DNA of 64,000 bases from Anthonomus grandis grandis (lineage: Eukaryota; Arthropoda; Insecta; Coleoptera; Curculionidae): the NCBI RefSeq assembly GCF_022605725.1, contig NC_065548.1, forward strand, positions 13,363,644 to 13,427,643, in the 5' to 3' direction. The position numbers and the translations under genes are program-made. The notes under the pieces are model-generated. The model saw nothing but the letters and a program-made list of their open reading frames with translations. It made no database searches and had not been told where the DNA came from. This document shows, piece after piece, positions 24,491 to 35,059 of the stretch. The number at the start of each line of letters is the position of its first letter. Position 1 is the first letter of the stretch.

Positions 24491-24950
24491 CGACAGTTTA
24501 TTTACAATGTATTTATTGTTTAACTGTATTTTCTTGAACATATTACTATACTAGTATACAAAGTTGATAATTACAACTTTTATAAATTTTTCCCAAAAAT
24601 AAAAAAACCATGTCCTATGAGTGCTTGCACACATATCAATGTTCAAGAGTCTAATTGGTCCTTTTCTTGGAATTTGGACTTATACTGAGGTTTTTTTAAT
24701 ACAAATTAGTTTTGCACAAATTTTTTAAAAATCCCGTTGTAAAAATTTATATTTTGATATTTTTGTATATTAGTCTTAAAGATTCTGTCTTGATTTTTGA
24801 ATAGTTATCTCGACTAAGGGTTTTGAGTTGTTTGATGGCTTGATAAATCGTTAACTCAATTAATTCGTTGTTGATCGTTATTCAAAAAAATGCATTTTTT
24901 CAGGTAGGTTATTTTTTTTTTTTAAATAGCAACTAAAAACTGAAACTCAC

Positions 24951-25016
24951 GTCTAATTATTTCTTCATGTGCTAATTTGTTAAATTAAAAATTAGCACAT
25001 GAAGAAATAATTAGAC
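24951..25016. repeat. Perfect 28-bp inverted repeat (hairpin)
   Basis: The arm at 24,951-24,978 (beginning GTCTAATTATTTCTTCATGT) is the exact reverse complement of 24,989-25,016, with a 10-nt loop (24,979-24,988). The arms have no mismatch, which is striking next to the decayed repeats around it. It is too short and AT-rich for a transposon of its own and could be a hairpin-forming RNA, a replication-slippage palindrome or a very recent event. Confidence 0.85.
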
Positions 25017-25269
25017 TTTAGACTCTTTTTGTTTTTAAGTAATATACATACAATAGTTTATTTGCTTAGTTCTATGGTGCATTAGCTGATTACACCTTAT
25101 GTACGACGCATCTCACTCGTTTGGTCAAAATCTCAATGTAAGAGTTTTCAAAAGTATAGCAGTGATTTTTTGAAAATTTTAAAGAAAAAATTTAAGCCCC
25201 GGTAAAATTGCCAAAAAAAGGCCCTTATTGGTTTAAATATTTAAAAAAAACTTATCTCTGCTTTACCTA

Positions 25270-25640
25270 TAGTAAAAAATAAAATTTTCAAAAAAAAATA
25301 GTAATCCCTACCTATCGAAAAATCAGTATAGTCAATATCCAACTAAGCCACTTATACGAAATAAAATCACAACCGCCACGAATTCAAAAAAAAAATCACT
25401 TTCGACCGTATCAAGCCAACGAAGAATCACTTCGAGTAGACTCCAACACTTACTGAATTTAACGTGGATGACTTCTTCATAGGCCAGGCTACGTATATTC
25501 TAGAGATATCTTCAATAAGGGGTCACAAATGCCAAGGCAACGAGGTTAGTTCTCTAGAGACATCGGCGACAAGGCCGAAATATCGTTTCCATTGACGTAT
25601 ATGGATTATTTGATTGGGAGTAATTTGTATGTAGATTTTG
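25270..25640. other. Unassigned GC-richer segment
   Basis: This stretch is less AT-rich than its surroundings and holds pairs of related words, such as TCTAGAGATATC and TCTAGAGACATC, and a GACAAGGCCGAAATATCG motif that recalls short dispersed repeats of insect genomes. No open frame or terminal repeats. It may be part of an unrecognised mobile element. Confidence 0.25.
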
Positions 25641-25914
25641 TTTTTTGTTGTTTTGGCTTGTTTAATTTATTCTTGGGTAGTGTGGTAAATATTAAATATA
25701 TGTTAATTGTCACTAAAATAGTTGTTATTATATCTAGGTTAAACAATCAGTATATTCCCGTTGTATAATCCATATCATCCAGTTTATAATACAAAACTGG
25801 TTATGGAAAAGTTTATTCTGCAGTTTTATGTATAGCGCATTCACAATGAAAAGAACAGATTCAATTAAAATTCAGTTATTTTTTTATATTATTTTGCAAT
25901 AAAATTTTGTTGTA

Positions 25915-26760
25915 CAGGGTATCTTAAGTTGAAACTATGGCATCAACATTAATTTTTTTTAATAGAACACCCTGTATATCATGACATTTTACAATTCTAC
26001 GATATATTCTAAATACTTTTTGTATAGCATGCCATACGCCTAAAGTCAGCGGTTTGTCAAATTTCATGTAATAAATTAATGAAACATACGACATTAAAAA
26101 ATAAAAATTAATACAATATTTACTGCAACTGATGTTCAATTTGTTGTCCATTTATTTCAATGCATTTCTGAAGTCGGTAAATAATATGCAGTTCCAATCT
26201 AATTTCTTGTCGAATTCTTTGCTTTGAATCATCAACATTATTTGATCTATTCACTTAAATTTTGGACTCCAAATAGCCCCTTAAGAAAAAATCTGATGGG
26301 CTTAGATCCGGCGACCTTGGTGGCCATTCAATCGGTCCTTTTCGTCCAAACTATCTATTAGGAAAAGTTGCATCAAGAAATTGTCGAACGGTGATGGCAA
26401 AGTGAGGAGGATTTGTTGAAATCATATCTCGTTACTAGGTATGTCAGCCTCTTGGGGATCAGGGAATAAAACAACTAAAGTAGGGATAAGGTTAGAAGCT
26501 GTGTAGTCCATAGCTGTGTAAGTCCATGTAGCTCTCTTTTTATGTACTGACTCGGTATACAGAATCAACCATCATGAGTATTTCAATTCGTTGTTTCTCA
26601 GATAAATGCATTTTATTAAAAAATGCTGCGTGAAATGACAACTAATATAACAATTATACTCACAAATGCATGACAAATCGTTATCAACAATGACAATCGT
26701 TTTTAAAAAATCACATAAAAAATTAATTTTGGCGTCATAGTTTCTACTTGAGTAAACCTG
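25915..26760 (-). mobile_element. Internally deleted mariner-like element
   Basis: An 846-bp element flanked by TA on both sides (25,913-25,914 and 26,761-26,762). Its ends are imperfect inverted repeats of about 45 bp: CAGGGTATCTTAAGTTGAAA at the left and, reverse-complemented, CAGGTTTACTCAAGTAGAAA at the right, both followed by CTATG. Inside, on the minus strand, a transposase start (MHLSEKQRIEILMMV, about 26,610) is joined to the C-terminal third: VRQFLDATFPNR, then GPIEWPPRSPDLSPSDFFLRG (about 26,310) and an L..RI tail ending at about 26,130. The middle, including the first two catalytic aspartates, is deleted. It is a non-autonomous derivative. A second inverted-repeat pair overlaps it (see 25,958 and 26,876). 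Confidence 0.75.
25958..26072 (+). repeat. Left arm of a second inverted-repeat pair
   Basis: About 115 bp beginning AATAGAACACCCTGTATATC is present again in inverted orientation at 26,876-26,990, at roughly 85% identity by eye. It lies inside the mariner element, between its left end and the transposase remnant. The CCCTGTA word is itself mariner-terminus-like. Confidence 0.7.
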
Positions 26761-26875
26761 TAACCAAAACTTTTATTGCAAAAGACGCAGTGAATCAAAT
26801 GAACAACAAATTTAGCATTAGTTGCTATAAATCTAAAATAATTTTTTATGTTTTAATTACATATATTTCGTTAGC

Positions 26876-26990
26876 TTGTTAGGTCATATTTGACAAACCA
26901 TTGACCTTAGGCATATGGTTTGCTATACAAAAAGTATTCAGAATATATCAAAGAATTGTAAAACGTCGTAATATACAGGGTGTTCTATTT
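26876..26990 (-). repeat. Right arm of a second inverted-repeat pair
   Basis: Inverted copy of 25,958-26,072, ending ATATACAGGGTGTTCTATT. It is about 115 bp outside the right TA of the mariner element, so the pair cannot simply be that element's own long termini. It could be a second copy of the same 3' region or a separate MITE-like unit. Confidence 0.7.
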
Positions 26991-27324
26991 TAAAAAAAAC
27001 ACGCAAGTGACAATACCAATCGATGTGTCTAAACAATAAAAGATGAAAAAAATACGTGAATTTTAAATGAATTTTTTTCTTTGATCGGAAATGACTTAAT
27101 CTGACGTAATATTAAAGATAATAAGAAAATCACCCCAATGTAATATGGGAAATTCAAATACTTCACCAAACGTTGAAACAAGGGCAATATTCTGTAAATA
27201 TATAATACATTTTGGTATATACGCATTAAAGAAGCTAATGATCAAAAAACCGAAAGGCTTCCCTATAGCTGGCTCTATAGTGTAGACCCTTCACAATCCT
27301 AAGAGCCTTTCTCTTTCTTTCATA

Positions 27325-27690
27325 TCCCTATGCTAGCAGAGCATATGCAGTGGGTTGAAAACTTCAAAATATGCCAACTTTTCATCTGCTGAAGCACAAC
27401 CAGATAAGGAATAGCATAAAGAGCTGAACTCTTGTATTTGACAAATGGAATTTTCTTTACCCATACATGTAAAGACAACCTTATTTGTCTTTTTATTATG
27501 CAGAAGTAACCTATTTGAATAAAACGAATTATGATTATTTGCCTGTACTGACTTTGGTTGGGACATTCTACCCTATAGGGACCCATCTTTACAATACCTG
27601 ACACAGCTATTGTAAAGTCATTTGCGAAGGTAAGTTTTGCGACTTGGTTCAGTAAATGATACTTATAGTTTATTTGTATATACCTAACTA
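27325..27690 (-). mobile_element. LINE RT fragment (copy I)
   Basis: Minus-strand reading TFANDFTIAVSG (about 27,630) resembles an RT palm motif with ADD changed to AND. About 50 residues later, in another frame, LLLHNKKTNKVVFTCMGKE (about 27,500) matches the Gl.vn..KT..vlFT motif common in RNase H-bearing LINEs such as the I and R1 groups. The frame then shifts through IPL.GCASADE words. The fragment is short and frameshifted. Confidence 0.55.
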
Positions 27691-27899
27691 TGATTTTTGT
27701 GCACACTCTACAATTAGTGTAAAAAATTGTATGTAATATTTTTGAGTAATATAAGTATTTAAAAAAAAAAATTTCCTTATTTCTGGTATTTACAGAATGG
27801 GTATTTATGTTGGTTATAATTTTTATTTTAAAATATGAAGCAATTAATTTTATTAAAAGATATACTACTTAGCCACTGGATTTCATTAATTCTATGTGA

Positions 27900-28445
27900 A
27901 ACTCTATCATATTTTTCTAAGTTAACTATAAAACGGCGACATCTCTAAAACAACTATACAATGTTGTACTTAAGCCTTTTGTATTAGATTTTTAACATGC
28001 CCATGAAAAATTAATTTACAATTAATAAAAAAGTCCTAAATTACGAGCAGATTGACAAATTTCCAGCTTTTTGCCATTTTGTACATTTATTTTATTAAAT
28101 ATATTTTTATTCTTGTGACGACCGAAAAAGATAAGCTTTGATTTAGCAGTTAAGCAGAGTTAAGTTTTAGTGCATCATGCTCTTGTGAAATATTAGTTAT
28201 ATTTTGAAGATTTCTGTTTATGCTATCTGATAATTCTGATAATTTATGCTGCTTGTAGTATTATAAGTGTTGATCTACACTGAGTAACTCATGCTGAGGT
28301 AAAATAAGATGTTTAACTTGGTGGAACTTAAATACTTTAGAAAAGTTGGACAAAATGGTGATTGGGTCAATAATATATATTAAATATAAATTGAACCCCA
28401 AGACCGAACCTTGGGGAATACCAATATTGTGTATACCTTAGTCTG
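27900..28445 (-). mobile_element. LINE RT fragment (copy J)
   Basis: Minus strand reads NIGIPQGSVLGFNLYLIYI (about 28,425), the GiPQGSvLGPlLf box, then after a degraded palm region DALKLNSA, and LEICQSARNLGLFINCKLIFHGHV (about 28,030), matching the aRNLG.iiD..L.F..Hv segment downstream of the palm in CR1/Jockey-type elements. The ADD motif itself is lost. It lies just upstream (on the minus strand) of copy I but belongs to a different family, so two insertions are side by side. Confidence 0.75.
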
Positions 28446-28559
28446 AAGAAGCTTCTTCAACCCTATCCAAGCATATCCTATTTTGCAAATATGACTAGAA
28501 TTAATATGCTTTTTGAAGCAAAACGATTAACAGCATATGTCTGCAAGATCCAAAGTTAT

Positions 28560-29820
28560 CAATATATTATTTTTTTGTTCCTGATTGGCACTATTTCATA
28601 GTATTTTTATAGTATTTCTCTTGTTCCTCTTTGCGATAAAAGTCATGTCATTATCGCACTGTCTTACCGCCGATAACTATAACGCCTTGCCAACCATCCA
28701 GGGCTTTACTAACTACAAGATGCCTCCTTGGTTAAAGGCATATAAGTCAAACAACACATGACAGTTAAATAAATGTTTATTTCTGGTTTACACCAGATGT
28801 ACATTTTTGGTTGAACTTCAATAATAAATATCGGATAAAATGTCCACATGATTGAGGAATTTAATATAAAGTTTATGTTATTCATGCTCAAGAAGGTTAC
28901 ATGTTAATTATATACAATTTTTTAACGTTTGGTATATTGTATACCATTTAAAGACTTTTACAGAATGCGTTTAACAAAATCTCCGCTGAGCTGCTAACGT
29001 TGGAGTTTTTAGTTACAGAAAAGCAGTATAAAATCTTTATTTTAAACGTTAAATCATTATTGATATGGAATTTAGAAGAAAGGTATGGGGTCTAGGCACT
29101 CTACCGATAAACTTTACAGGGTGATTCTCCAATAAAAAATTTGAATTTGTTTTTTATGAATGTATGTCCTAACTGTATTACTTTTGAATCTACAGGGCGT
29201 AAAAAATCTAAACAAAAAGTGCATCAGGAGAGATTATTTAAGTAAAAAAAAAAAATTCCAGTGGCGTCCGTTAGGGGTTTGTTGTAAATATTTTTTAATA
29301 AAAAACACAGTATGCCACAGCATTTTTCTGAAATACTTTTTACTTTTTAAATCCCTCTTTCATTTTTAACCAATTTGTATTATTGAGTTTTTTATTTGAT
29401 GCACTTTTATTACGCAAAAGCCAAAAGCCACAGGGAATGGACAGCCAATTTCTTGATTGGCTAAGGCGCGGCGTGGTATAATTATTGTGTTTCTTACACG
29501 TTAATGCATTTCCTATATTTCTTTTTTTCTTATATCTTTTCTTATCTCTTTACTTTTTTCTATATTTCTCTGTCTATGATTTTCCATTATTACACTATAA
29601 GATATATACGTATGCGAAAGGTATATTATATGCTACACAGTGGCATATGTGTGATATCGGGGTCATTTCATCAAGTTTAAAAGCTAGAAATGTAAGTCCT
29701 TTAAGTGTTTCAATTCGAATTTTCCTAATTTTTTTAAATGCCGAAATTTTCTCTCTTTTGTTAACAGTATAGGATATAGGTATATTCTACAGTTTAATAA
29801 ATATTCTTTGACCATATATG
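28560..29820. other. Unassigned AT-rich stretch
   Basis: No recognisable gene. TTTACAGGGTGATTCTCC at about 29,113 looks like a mariner terminus, but I find no matching inverted copy. Short open frames at 29,160-29,369 and 29,485-29,772 have no family features and are dominated by F, L and Y as expected of AT-rich noise. Confidence 0.4.
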
Positions 29821-29829
29821 GTTGATTAA

Positions 29830-30980
29830 TACACCAAAACCAAAAATGTACTAAAAAATCGTTGAATAAACATATATTTAATGAAAATAATATATGATGT
29901 GCTCTCAATAAGGTAGACCGAGGTTTCTATGTCTAATAACACTTTCCACAGTTGAGTCCACGCAGTCAAAACGTAGGATTCCCGAATACTTCTGCCTTCT
30001 CGATGATCTGTCGTAGGTTCATAGTATGTTTTTTGAACCCTTTTCTGGTTACACATCCAGCTTGTTCTAAGAAATTTTTGAGTTAGTAGGATTATACGGG
30101 TTAGTAGGATTATACGCATAACTTTGCTTGGATGGGATATCAGCGCGATGTATTGTAGTTGCTACATTTTTGACCATTTTATATGCAGAGGAGTGAAAGT
30201 GGATGAAATCCAGTCGCTTCGCCATGGTCCACTTTTCCAGATCCTATTGCAAATCCTTCATAATAGAATTAACATTACCACTTGGAGGAAACGGTTCCAT
30301 AATTTCTGCACTCACATTATTTAAAACTGAATTCTAATTGTTTATTAAGTAACTAATGGCTTGCTATACTTCTGCTTTTGGTACATGATGTATTGACTTT
30401 TCCCTCTTTGTTCTCTTCTACTTTTTTGGTTTAAATTCTCTTGTAATTTATTTAATGTATAGGAAGATATATCGGGTTTCATTGGTGTTAGCTCTGCTTC
30501 CGATCCATTCGCATATTTGTTCTATGTGGTGATTTTTATTCCATCTACATACTTGTTGCACTTCTCTACATAGTCTCATATATTATTATTCGATTCTTCA
30601 TTCTTGTGTATTTGTGCCTGGTTTTCTGAAAGTCTTCCTCTCTTCTATTACATTCCAAGTTTCGTCGGTCCTCCGGTTTTTCATTTTTTACTTTCGTTTT
30701 GCTTTGTTGTCTCACTTGTTCCTTAGTAATTAATAGAGTTGTTTTGAGGCTTAGCCATATTTCTTGTAGATTTGACTCTCTTGAGATATCTCAATCTGTT
30801 ATTAGGTTTTCCTCCAATTTTTGTTTAAATTGTTTCATGTTCCCTGGTTCTAACAAGGAATTTATTTGTTCTCTGTTCTTTGTTTTTATATGAATTCTGA
30901 CTTAAGCTAGCAGATGTTTGTGGTCAGTTCCACATTCTTCCGTGACTCTTAGAGACTCAACAAACTACAATAAATTTATT
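29830..30980 (-). mobile_element. LINE linker and RT N-terminal remnant (copy K)
   Basis: Minus-strand RTE-like LINE. At the 5' side it reads EECGTDHKHLLA (about 30,940), the rgadc.SDH.Ll end of the endonuclease domain. It continues with EPGNMKQFKQKLEENLI and NLQEIWLSLKTTLL, part of the linker. Near the 3' side it reads ALISHPSKVMRIILLTR (about 30,140), matching i.LisH..Killrii..R, then NLRQIIEKAEVFGNPTF and LWKVLLDIETS (about 29,930), the RQIiEKa.e and lW.vLl...G segments around the FvDy.KAFD motif. The catalytic YADD and C-terminus are absent. Confidence 0.75.
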
Positions 30981-30999
30981 ATTTATTTTAATTTTAATT

Positions 31000-32690
31000 G
31001 TATTATAAGAACATATGCCATTCTGAAGGATAGGTCTGAAATTTTCCATTGGATGGATAACCCTAAGTTTATCTACAAGCGAAACACAATTTCTATTTGA
31101 ATTTAGAGAGTAATCCAAAAATAAATGATATATCCCTATCTCAACCTGACAAAACTTAAGAGAATATTAATTAAAGGATGTTTTCCGTAAGTAATTGTGC
31201 AAGCTATACGAGAAAAACACAATTTTCAGACAACAATCCTAAAAACCAAAAATATTATTTATTATTTTCAAGTCGAAAATTTATCGCAGATAAACGGGTA
31301 AATATTATTATATTAACTTACGCTAATAACCTGGACCACCAAGTTAGCAGTTTTTTCTTCATATCAAAGTTAACAAACCATATCAAAATACTTTTAAAAA
31401 ATCGCATATTTCGCAACCATTTGTTTATCGGGTCGCGCTAATACTGACCATATATTTTGGGGTTATTTAGATAAGGTACGCGGCAACAGGATTAAAAAAA
31501 AACACACACGAAACTTTAAGTTGATTTGCAACATTTTTAAGAAATTCATCAACGAGATTTGACAAGTAGAATCTTAAAAAAACTTTCTCATTTTATTTCT
31601 CGTATTGTGTCTAGAGTTTCTGAAAATTGAAAAAGGAAATTTCTGGCAGAATGTATTCCAATTTTTGATTAATTCAATTATTATTTTGATCTTTACTTTT
31701 CTAATATTGATAAAAAGAATCCCTACTTAAACCATAAGAAACCATTCTCGATTTACCGAAATTGAAAAAAAAAATTGCTTCCTACTGACTTGTGTTTATG
31801 GAAGTACCTGAAGCTGAGATTTTTCTTGCCCTTAACAACCCCCATAAATCACCAGTCCTCGGGGTAAACCCAGCCAATAGTAAAAAATACTGGTGTCATA
31901 CAGATACGTATTATTAAAATATTTTTGTGAATTTACCTTGCACTAATGGTTTTTTAATGATGTCCTTTTAATATATATGAACAGAAAAACAAATTTTTTT
32001 TTGAATTTTTTTACATTTTTGTATGCATAGAGAAATATATATTATTCTGCTAAAAAAATATAAATAAATGGTTTGTATATGGAAATGCTTAACGTTTTAT
32101 TAAAACTAGTAAAGTAGGAGTCAAATTAAGTTGTTAAGTTATATGTCCACTTAATAAATGATACTTTAATGGATTGAATATAGTTTATTAAGAATTATAG
32201 ATAGTATGTGTAAGTAATATAGTAAAGGAATATACTAAAAATAGGTTACGACACGTACAAATACAAATAGTTTTTAAGGTTTTAAGGAATTTTCTGCATA
32301 TAAAAGAAAGAAACTCAAATGATATAACAGTACTCACACAGAGGTATTGAGAAACACACATACCTACATACATTGCACGTTCACTGAACAATTTCGGAAT
32401 GGTTTAAATTCTATAAACGTTGGCATAATAACTGAACAAATTTAATTGGCATTTTATAGATTCAAGTACACGACATTTTTGTTTTTATATGTCCCACTTA
32501 CTAGAAAGAAAAAATTAAAATATGTCGTTTTTAAGGTTTTTATTGGCAAGTCTTGGGATCGGACGATATACAAAAGATAATTGAAAAGGCAAAGAAATGA
32601 AAGAAATATTTAATAAGAGCATAAATCATCGGTTAAAATGAAAAATTATCTGTATACACACCTGACACTGAGATACGGAAATAATGAAAG
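31000..32690. other. No recognisable gene
   Basis: About 1.7 kb of AT-rich sequence with no coding similarity, terminal repeats or arrays that I can support. Confidence 0.45.
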
Positions 32691-32699
32691 ATTTTTTAA

Positions 32700-33003
32700 G
32701 ATCTTTTCATCCAGTTCGGAGGACCAAAAAAGCTTTTCCAATTAATGAACGAATTTAATGAGTTATTTATCTGTAAAGGAGTGTGATACGACTATAGTTG
32801 TTACATGACATTCTATTTCTCTTTTTATGTATTGGTATAGTAACTCCTTCTTTCCAGTTATCAGGATCATTTCCTACTCCCATATTTTTTGTATCATCTG
32901 ATGTATGGTATCTGTTTCTGTCGACCCTTATTTAGGCATTCCGGAGGGACGCCATCTCATTCTGCTGCTTTATTTTTTTTTAGCTTTTTAATAGCTTGAC
33001 CTG
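32700..33003 (-). mobile_element. LINE RT fragment, downstream half split by Harbinger (copy L)
   Basis: Minus strand reads GQAIKKLKKNKAAE, a stop, then DGVPPECL (about 32,960-32,995), the I..LKnnKA.G.DgvP.E motif that opens the RT domain. After frameshifts come IQKIWE, and NNYSRITL (about 32,780), matching NYRgItLL. It continues directly from the sequence at 34,032-34,330 once the Harbinger element between them is removed. The copy has no palm motif and ends near 32,700. Confidence 0.75.
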
Positions 33004-33329
33004 GGCTGGGATTCTAAAATTTTTACTCATATAACTGATTACTCGATATAACTGATTCTAAATAAAATTTTCAGTCGTGAGTGTCTTGCAGATTGCCTAT
33101 TTTTTAACGATTTGTCGACGACACGCTTGGGTATATCGTATACACCATCAGACGATATAGCTTCTTCCTTTTTTAATACGTGCATAATGTGACAGCATCC
33201 TTTTTTAAACGTATTTGTTTCATTTATTGTTTACTAATAGTCATACCACGTTTTCATTAGATATCAAGAAGCTTTCTTAAACACAACAACTAATAGATTT
33301 AATTCGACCCTATTTTCTACAACCTTCTG

Positions 33330-33660
33330 TTAATAGAGGCAGAGGAAGTAGAGTTATCATTGAATGGGCAGTTTTAGTATGTCAAGATTTTATGCCACAG
33401 ATTATTACCAAAGAAGCATTGGACCAGATTTTAAATTTGAAATTAACGAAACTACTGCAAGTCTTTTAATCCATAAAATTACTGAAATTATTGACAATCA
33501 CCTTGCTGACCGATTAATTTTTCAAATATAAGAGATGAGAGAAATTAATAAATTAACATTTATAGAGAGATCCAATTTCCCTGGTGTTATAGGTCCTATT
33601 GATTGCACCCATGTTGCCATATTAAAAGCAAAATTGGATCAACACAACAAGTTTTTGTGA
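33330..33660 (+). pseudogene. Harbinger (HARBI1-like) transposase remnant
   Basis: Plus-strand frame with one stop reads FEINETTASLLIHKITEII, then FIERSNFPGVIGPIDCTHVA (about 33,567-33,626). The latter is the signature FPgviGaIDcTHi of PIF/Harbinger DDE transposases and contains the first catalytic aspartate. The stretch after it (KAKLDQHNKFL) resembles the Nrk/NFinRK region, but the frame stops there. The remaining two catalytic residues, normally about 150 residues downstream, are missing, so the protein cannot be active. Confidence 0.8.
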
Positions 33661-33944
33661 TTTTCTATGAATTGAATTATTATTTTCCAATGGATAGTGG
33701 TGGTTTTAAACGATTTTTTTTTATTTTAAAGAAATAATATAGTTATAGGCATATATTTAAATAAAAAACACGAAGGCGAAAAAAATTAACCAAATAAATA
33801 AAAATTCTTAGTGTTTACTGTTTATTAATAGAAAAGACAATTGACGTTTCCATCTGTCAAATATTAGGGAAAAAAACAAATATATACCAAGAAACCTAAA
33901 TTAAATCAAATAAAACGAGTTTAGCCGACGATAGAAATTTAGAA

Positions 33945-34015
33945 TCACCCTTGTCGTCACGACTGAGTCGCGATCGAATTCGAAGTCGTGATCGTATTGA
34001 GATCGAGTCGTGATT
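33945..34015. repeat. Subterminal CACGACT/AGTCGTG repeats of the Harbinger element
   Basis: A compact GC-rich stretch next to the right terminal repeat contains GTCGTCACGACTGAGTCGCG, GAAGTCGTGATCG and GATCGAGTCGTGATTTT, that is, several inverted and direct copies of CACGACT. Weaker counterparts (CAGTCGTGAGTG) occur near the left end at about 33,081. Such subterminal repeats are usual transposase-binding candidates; that role is inferred here. Confidence 0.5.
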
Positions 34016-34031
34016 TTAGAATCCCAGCCCT

Positions 34032-34330
34032 GTTTCTTCTCTGGATGATGGGTTAACTCAGATTTCAGTGATATATAGTTTATCCTCTTCATATGTCGCT
34101 TCTTCTATATTTATTAGTTTGGTAAATTATTCTTTCCAGTTTCCAAGCATTGTAGAGGTTCTTGGGCGAAATCCTTATTTATGTATGTTCACTTATTTGT
34201 GAGTTTTCTTGTGTTCCATCTCTTTGCACGTCATCTAGTCATTATTATATTATTAGCCATTATTTTTTTTAGTAAATTTTCGCATTTTGTTTCTTAGATT
34301 ATTGAACCTATTTCACTCTCATCCGATGGA
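34032..34330 (-). mobile_element. LINE linker, upstream half split by Harbinger (copy L)
   Basis: Minus-strand reading FRPRTSTMLGNWKE, then FTKLINIEEATYEEDKLYI and VNPSSREET matches the FkprT...rW.eyF..LLN...~ps.eE linker between endonuclease and RT of RTE-like LINEs. It runs into the Harbinger insertion at 34,029 and resumes at 33,003. Several stops and shifts are present. No endonuclease domain is recognisable further upstream. Confidence 0.6.
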
Positions 34331-34399
34331 TTTTGTAACATCTTGATTATTAATTGTTATTTTTAATTAAGTTATTTTTAACTTTTTAAGAAGAATTCC

Positions 34400-35045
34400 C
34401 TCTTCTTTCTCTCTCACTTTCCAACCCAAAATAATTCTCTTGAGATAGAAAAAAGAGAAACCTAGCAGGTAAGCCTAAAATATACTGGTGAAGAAAAAGA
34501 CAGGCAAGCTGATAAGGTTATCAGATATATACCGACGTAACATATAATGTAGATAGCAGTACTCAAATAATGATTAAGGGGATTTTCCTTCACTTAAAAA
34601 ATCAATCAGAAAATCACTCCACTTGGAATAAAAAATGAGTTTTAATTCCCTCCTAATTTTGCAAATTGAAAAGTTTTTAAAAGTTTATGCCACCTTTTGA
34701 CTCAAGCTGAATTCTCTCAGGTAGAAGGAGGAGAGTCCTAGTAGATAGGCCTAGAAAACATTGATGAAAAAAAAGACAAGAACGCTGATAAGATTACTAG
34801 AAACAGACAGGAGCTGCATATGAAGTAGATAGCACCAGGCAAATAATGAATGAAGAAATTTTCCTGCACTGAAGAAACCAATCAGAATCTCACTCCACTT
34901 GGAACAAAAATTAAGTTTTAGTTTTTCTCCACTTTCCTACATCAAAAATTTTATGCCAGTTACTATACCAAAATGAACTCACTTGAGTAGAAGCAAGAGA
35001 GTCCTATAGCAGGTAAGTCTAGAATACATTACAGTGTTAACCCTA
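34400..35045. repeat. Tandem repeat, ~270-bp unit, about 2.3 copies
   Basis: Head-to-tail units are anchored by CCTAGCAGGTAAGCCTA (34,461), CCTAGTAGATAGGCCTAGAA (34,737) and CCTATAGCAGGTAAGTCTAG (35,003), giving periods of 276 and 266 bp. Within the first two units, GCTGATAAG.TTA, GTAGATAGCA, CAATCAGAA and TCACTCCACTTGGAA recur in order. Copies differ by about a quarter of positions by eye, with no coding potential. It could be a small satellite-like array or the remnant of one longer array. Confidence 0.8.
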
Positions 35046-35059
35046 ATTTAATTTTTTTT

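Larger units (their letters stand above)
33004..34029 (+). mobile_element. PIF/Harbinger DNA transposon remnant inserted in a LINE
   Basis: A 1,026-bp element with perfect 17-bp terminal inverted repeats, GGCTGGGATTCTAAAAT at 33,004 and its complement ending at 34,029, flanked by the 3-bp direct repeat CTG (33,001-33,003 and 34,030-34,032). It encodes a plus-strand Harbinger transposase remnant. Near the right end is a GC-rich subterminal region (33,945-34,015) with inverted CACGACT/AGTCGTG words. The boundary is confirmed by the surrounding LINE: deleting the element plus one CTG rejoins ...PSSREET and GQAIKKLKKNK in one frame. Three-base duplications are the family norm, although usually TWA rather than CTG. 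Confidence 0.85.

Noticed and set aside
27594..27640. Donor-like AAGGTAAGTTTTG suggesting a plus-strand host exon
   Set aside because: The sequence is better explained as the antisense of a LINE RT palm motif (TFANDFTIAVSG); the upstream plus-strand frame has stops.
29112..29130. TTTACAGGGTGATTCTCC as a transposon end
   Set aside because: No matching second end was found within several kilobases.
29684..29908. 74-residue minus-strand frame
   Set aside because: Low complexity and no family match; it partly overlaps the end of LINE copy K.
34400..35045. CRISPR-like array
   Set aside because: Units are ~270 bp, diverged throughout and not separated into repeats and unique spacers; the window is eukaryotic.
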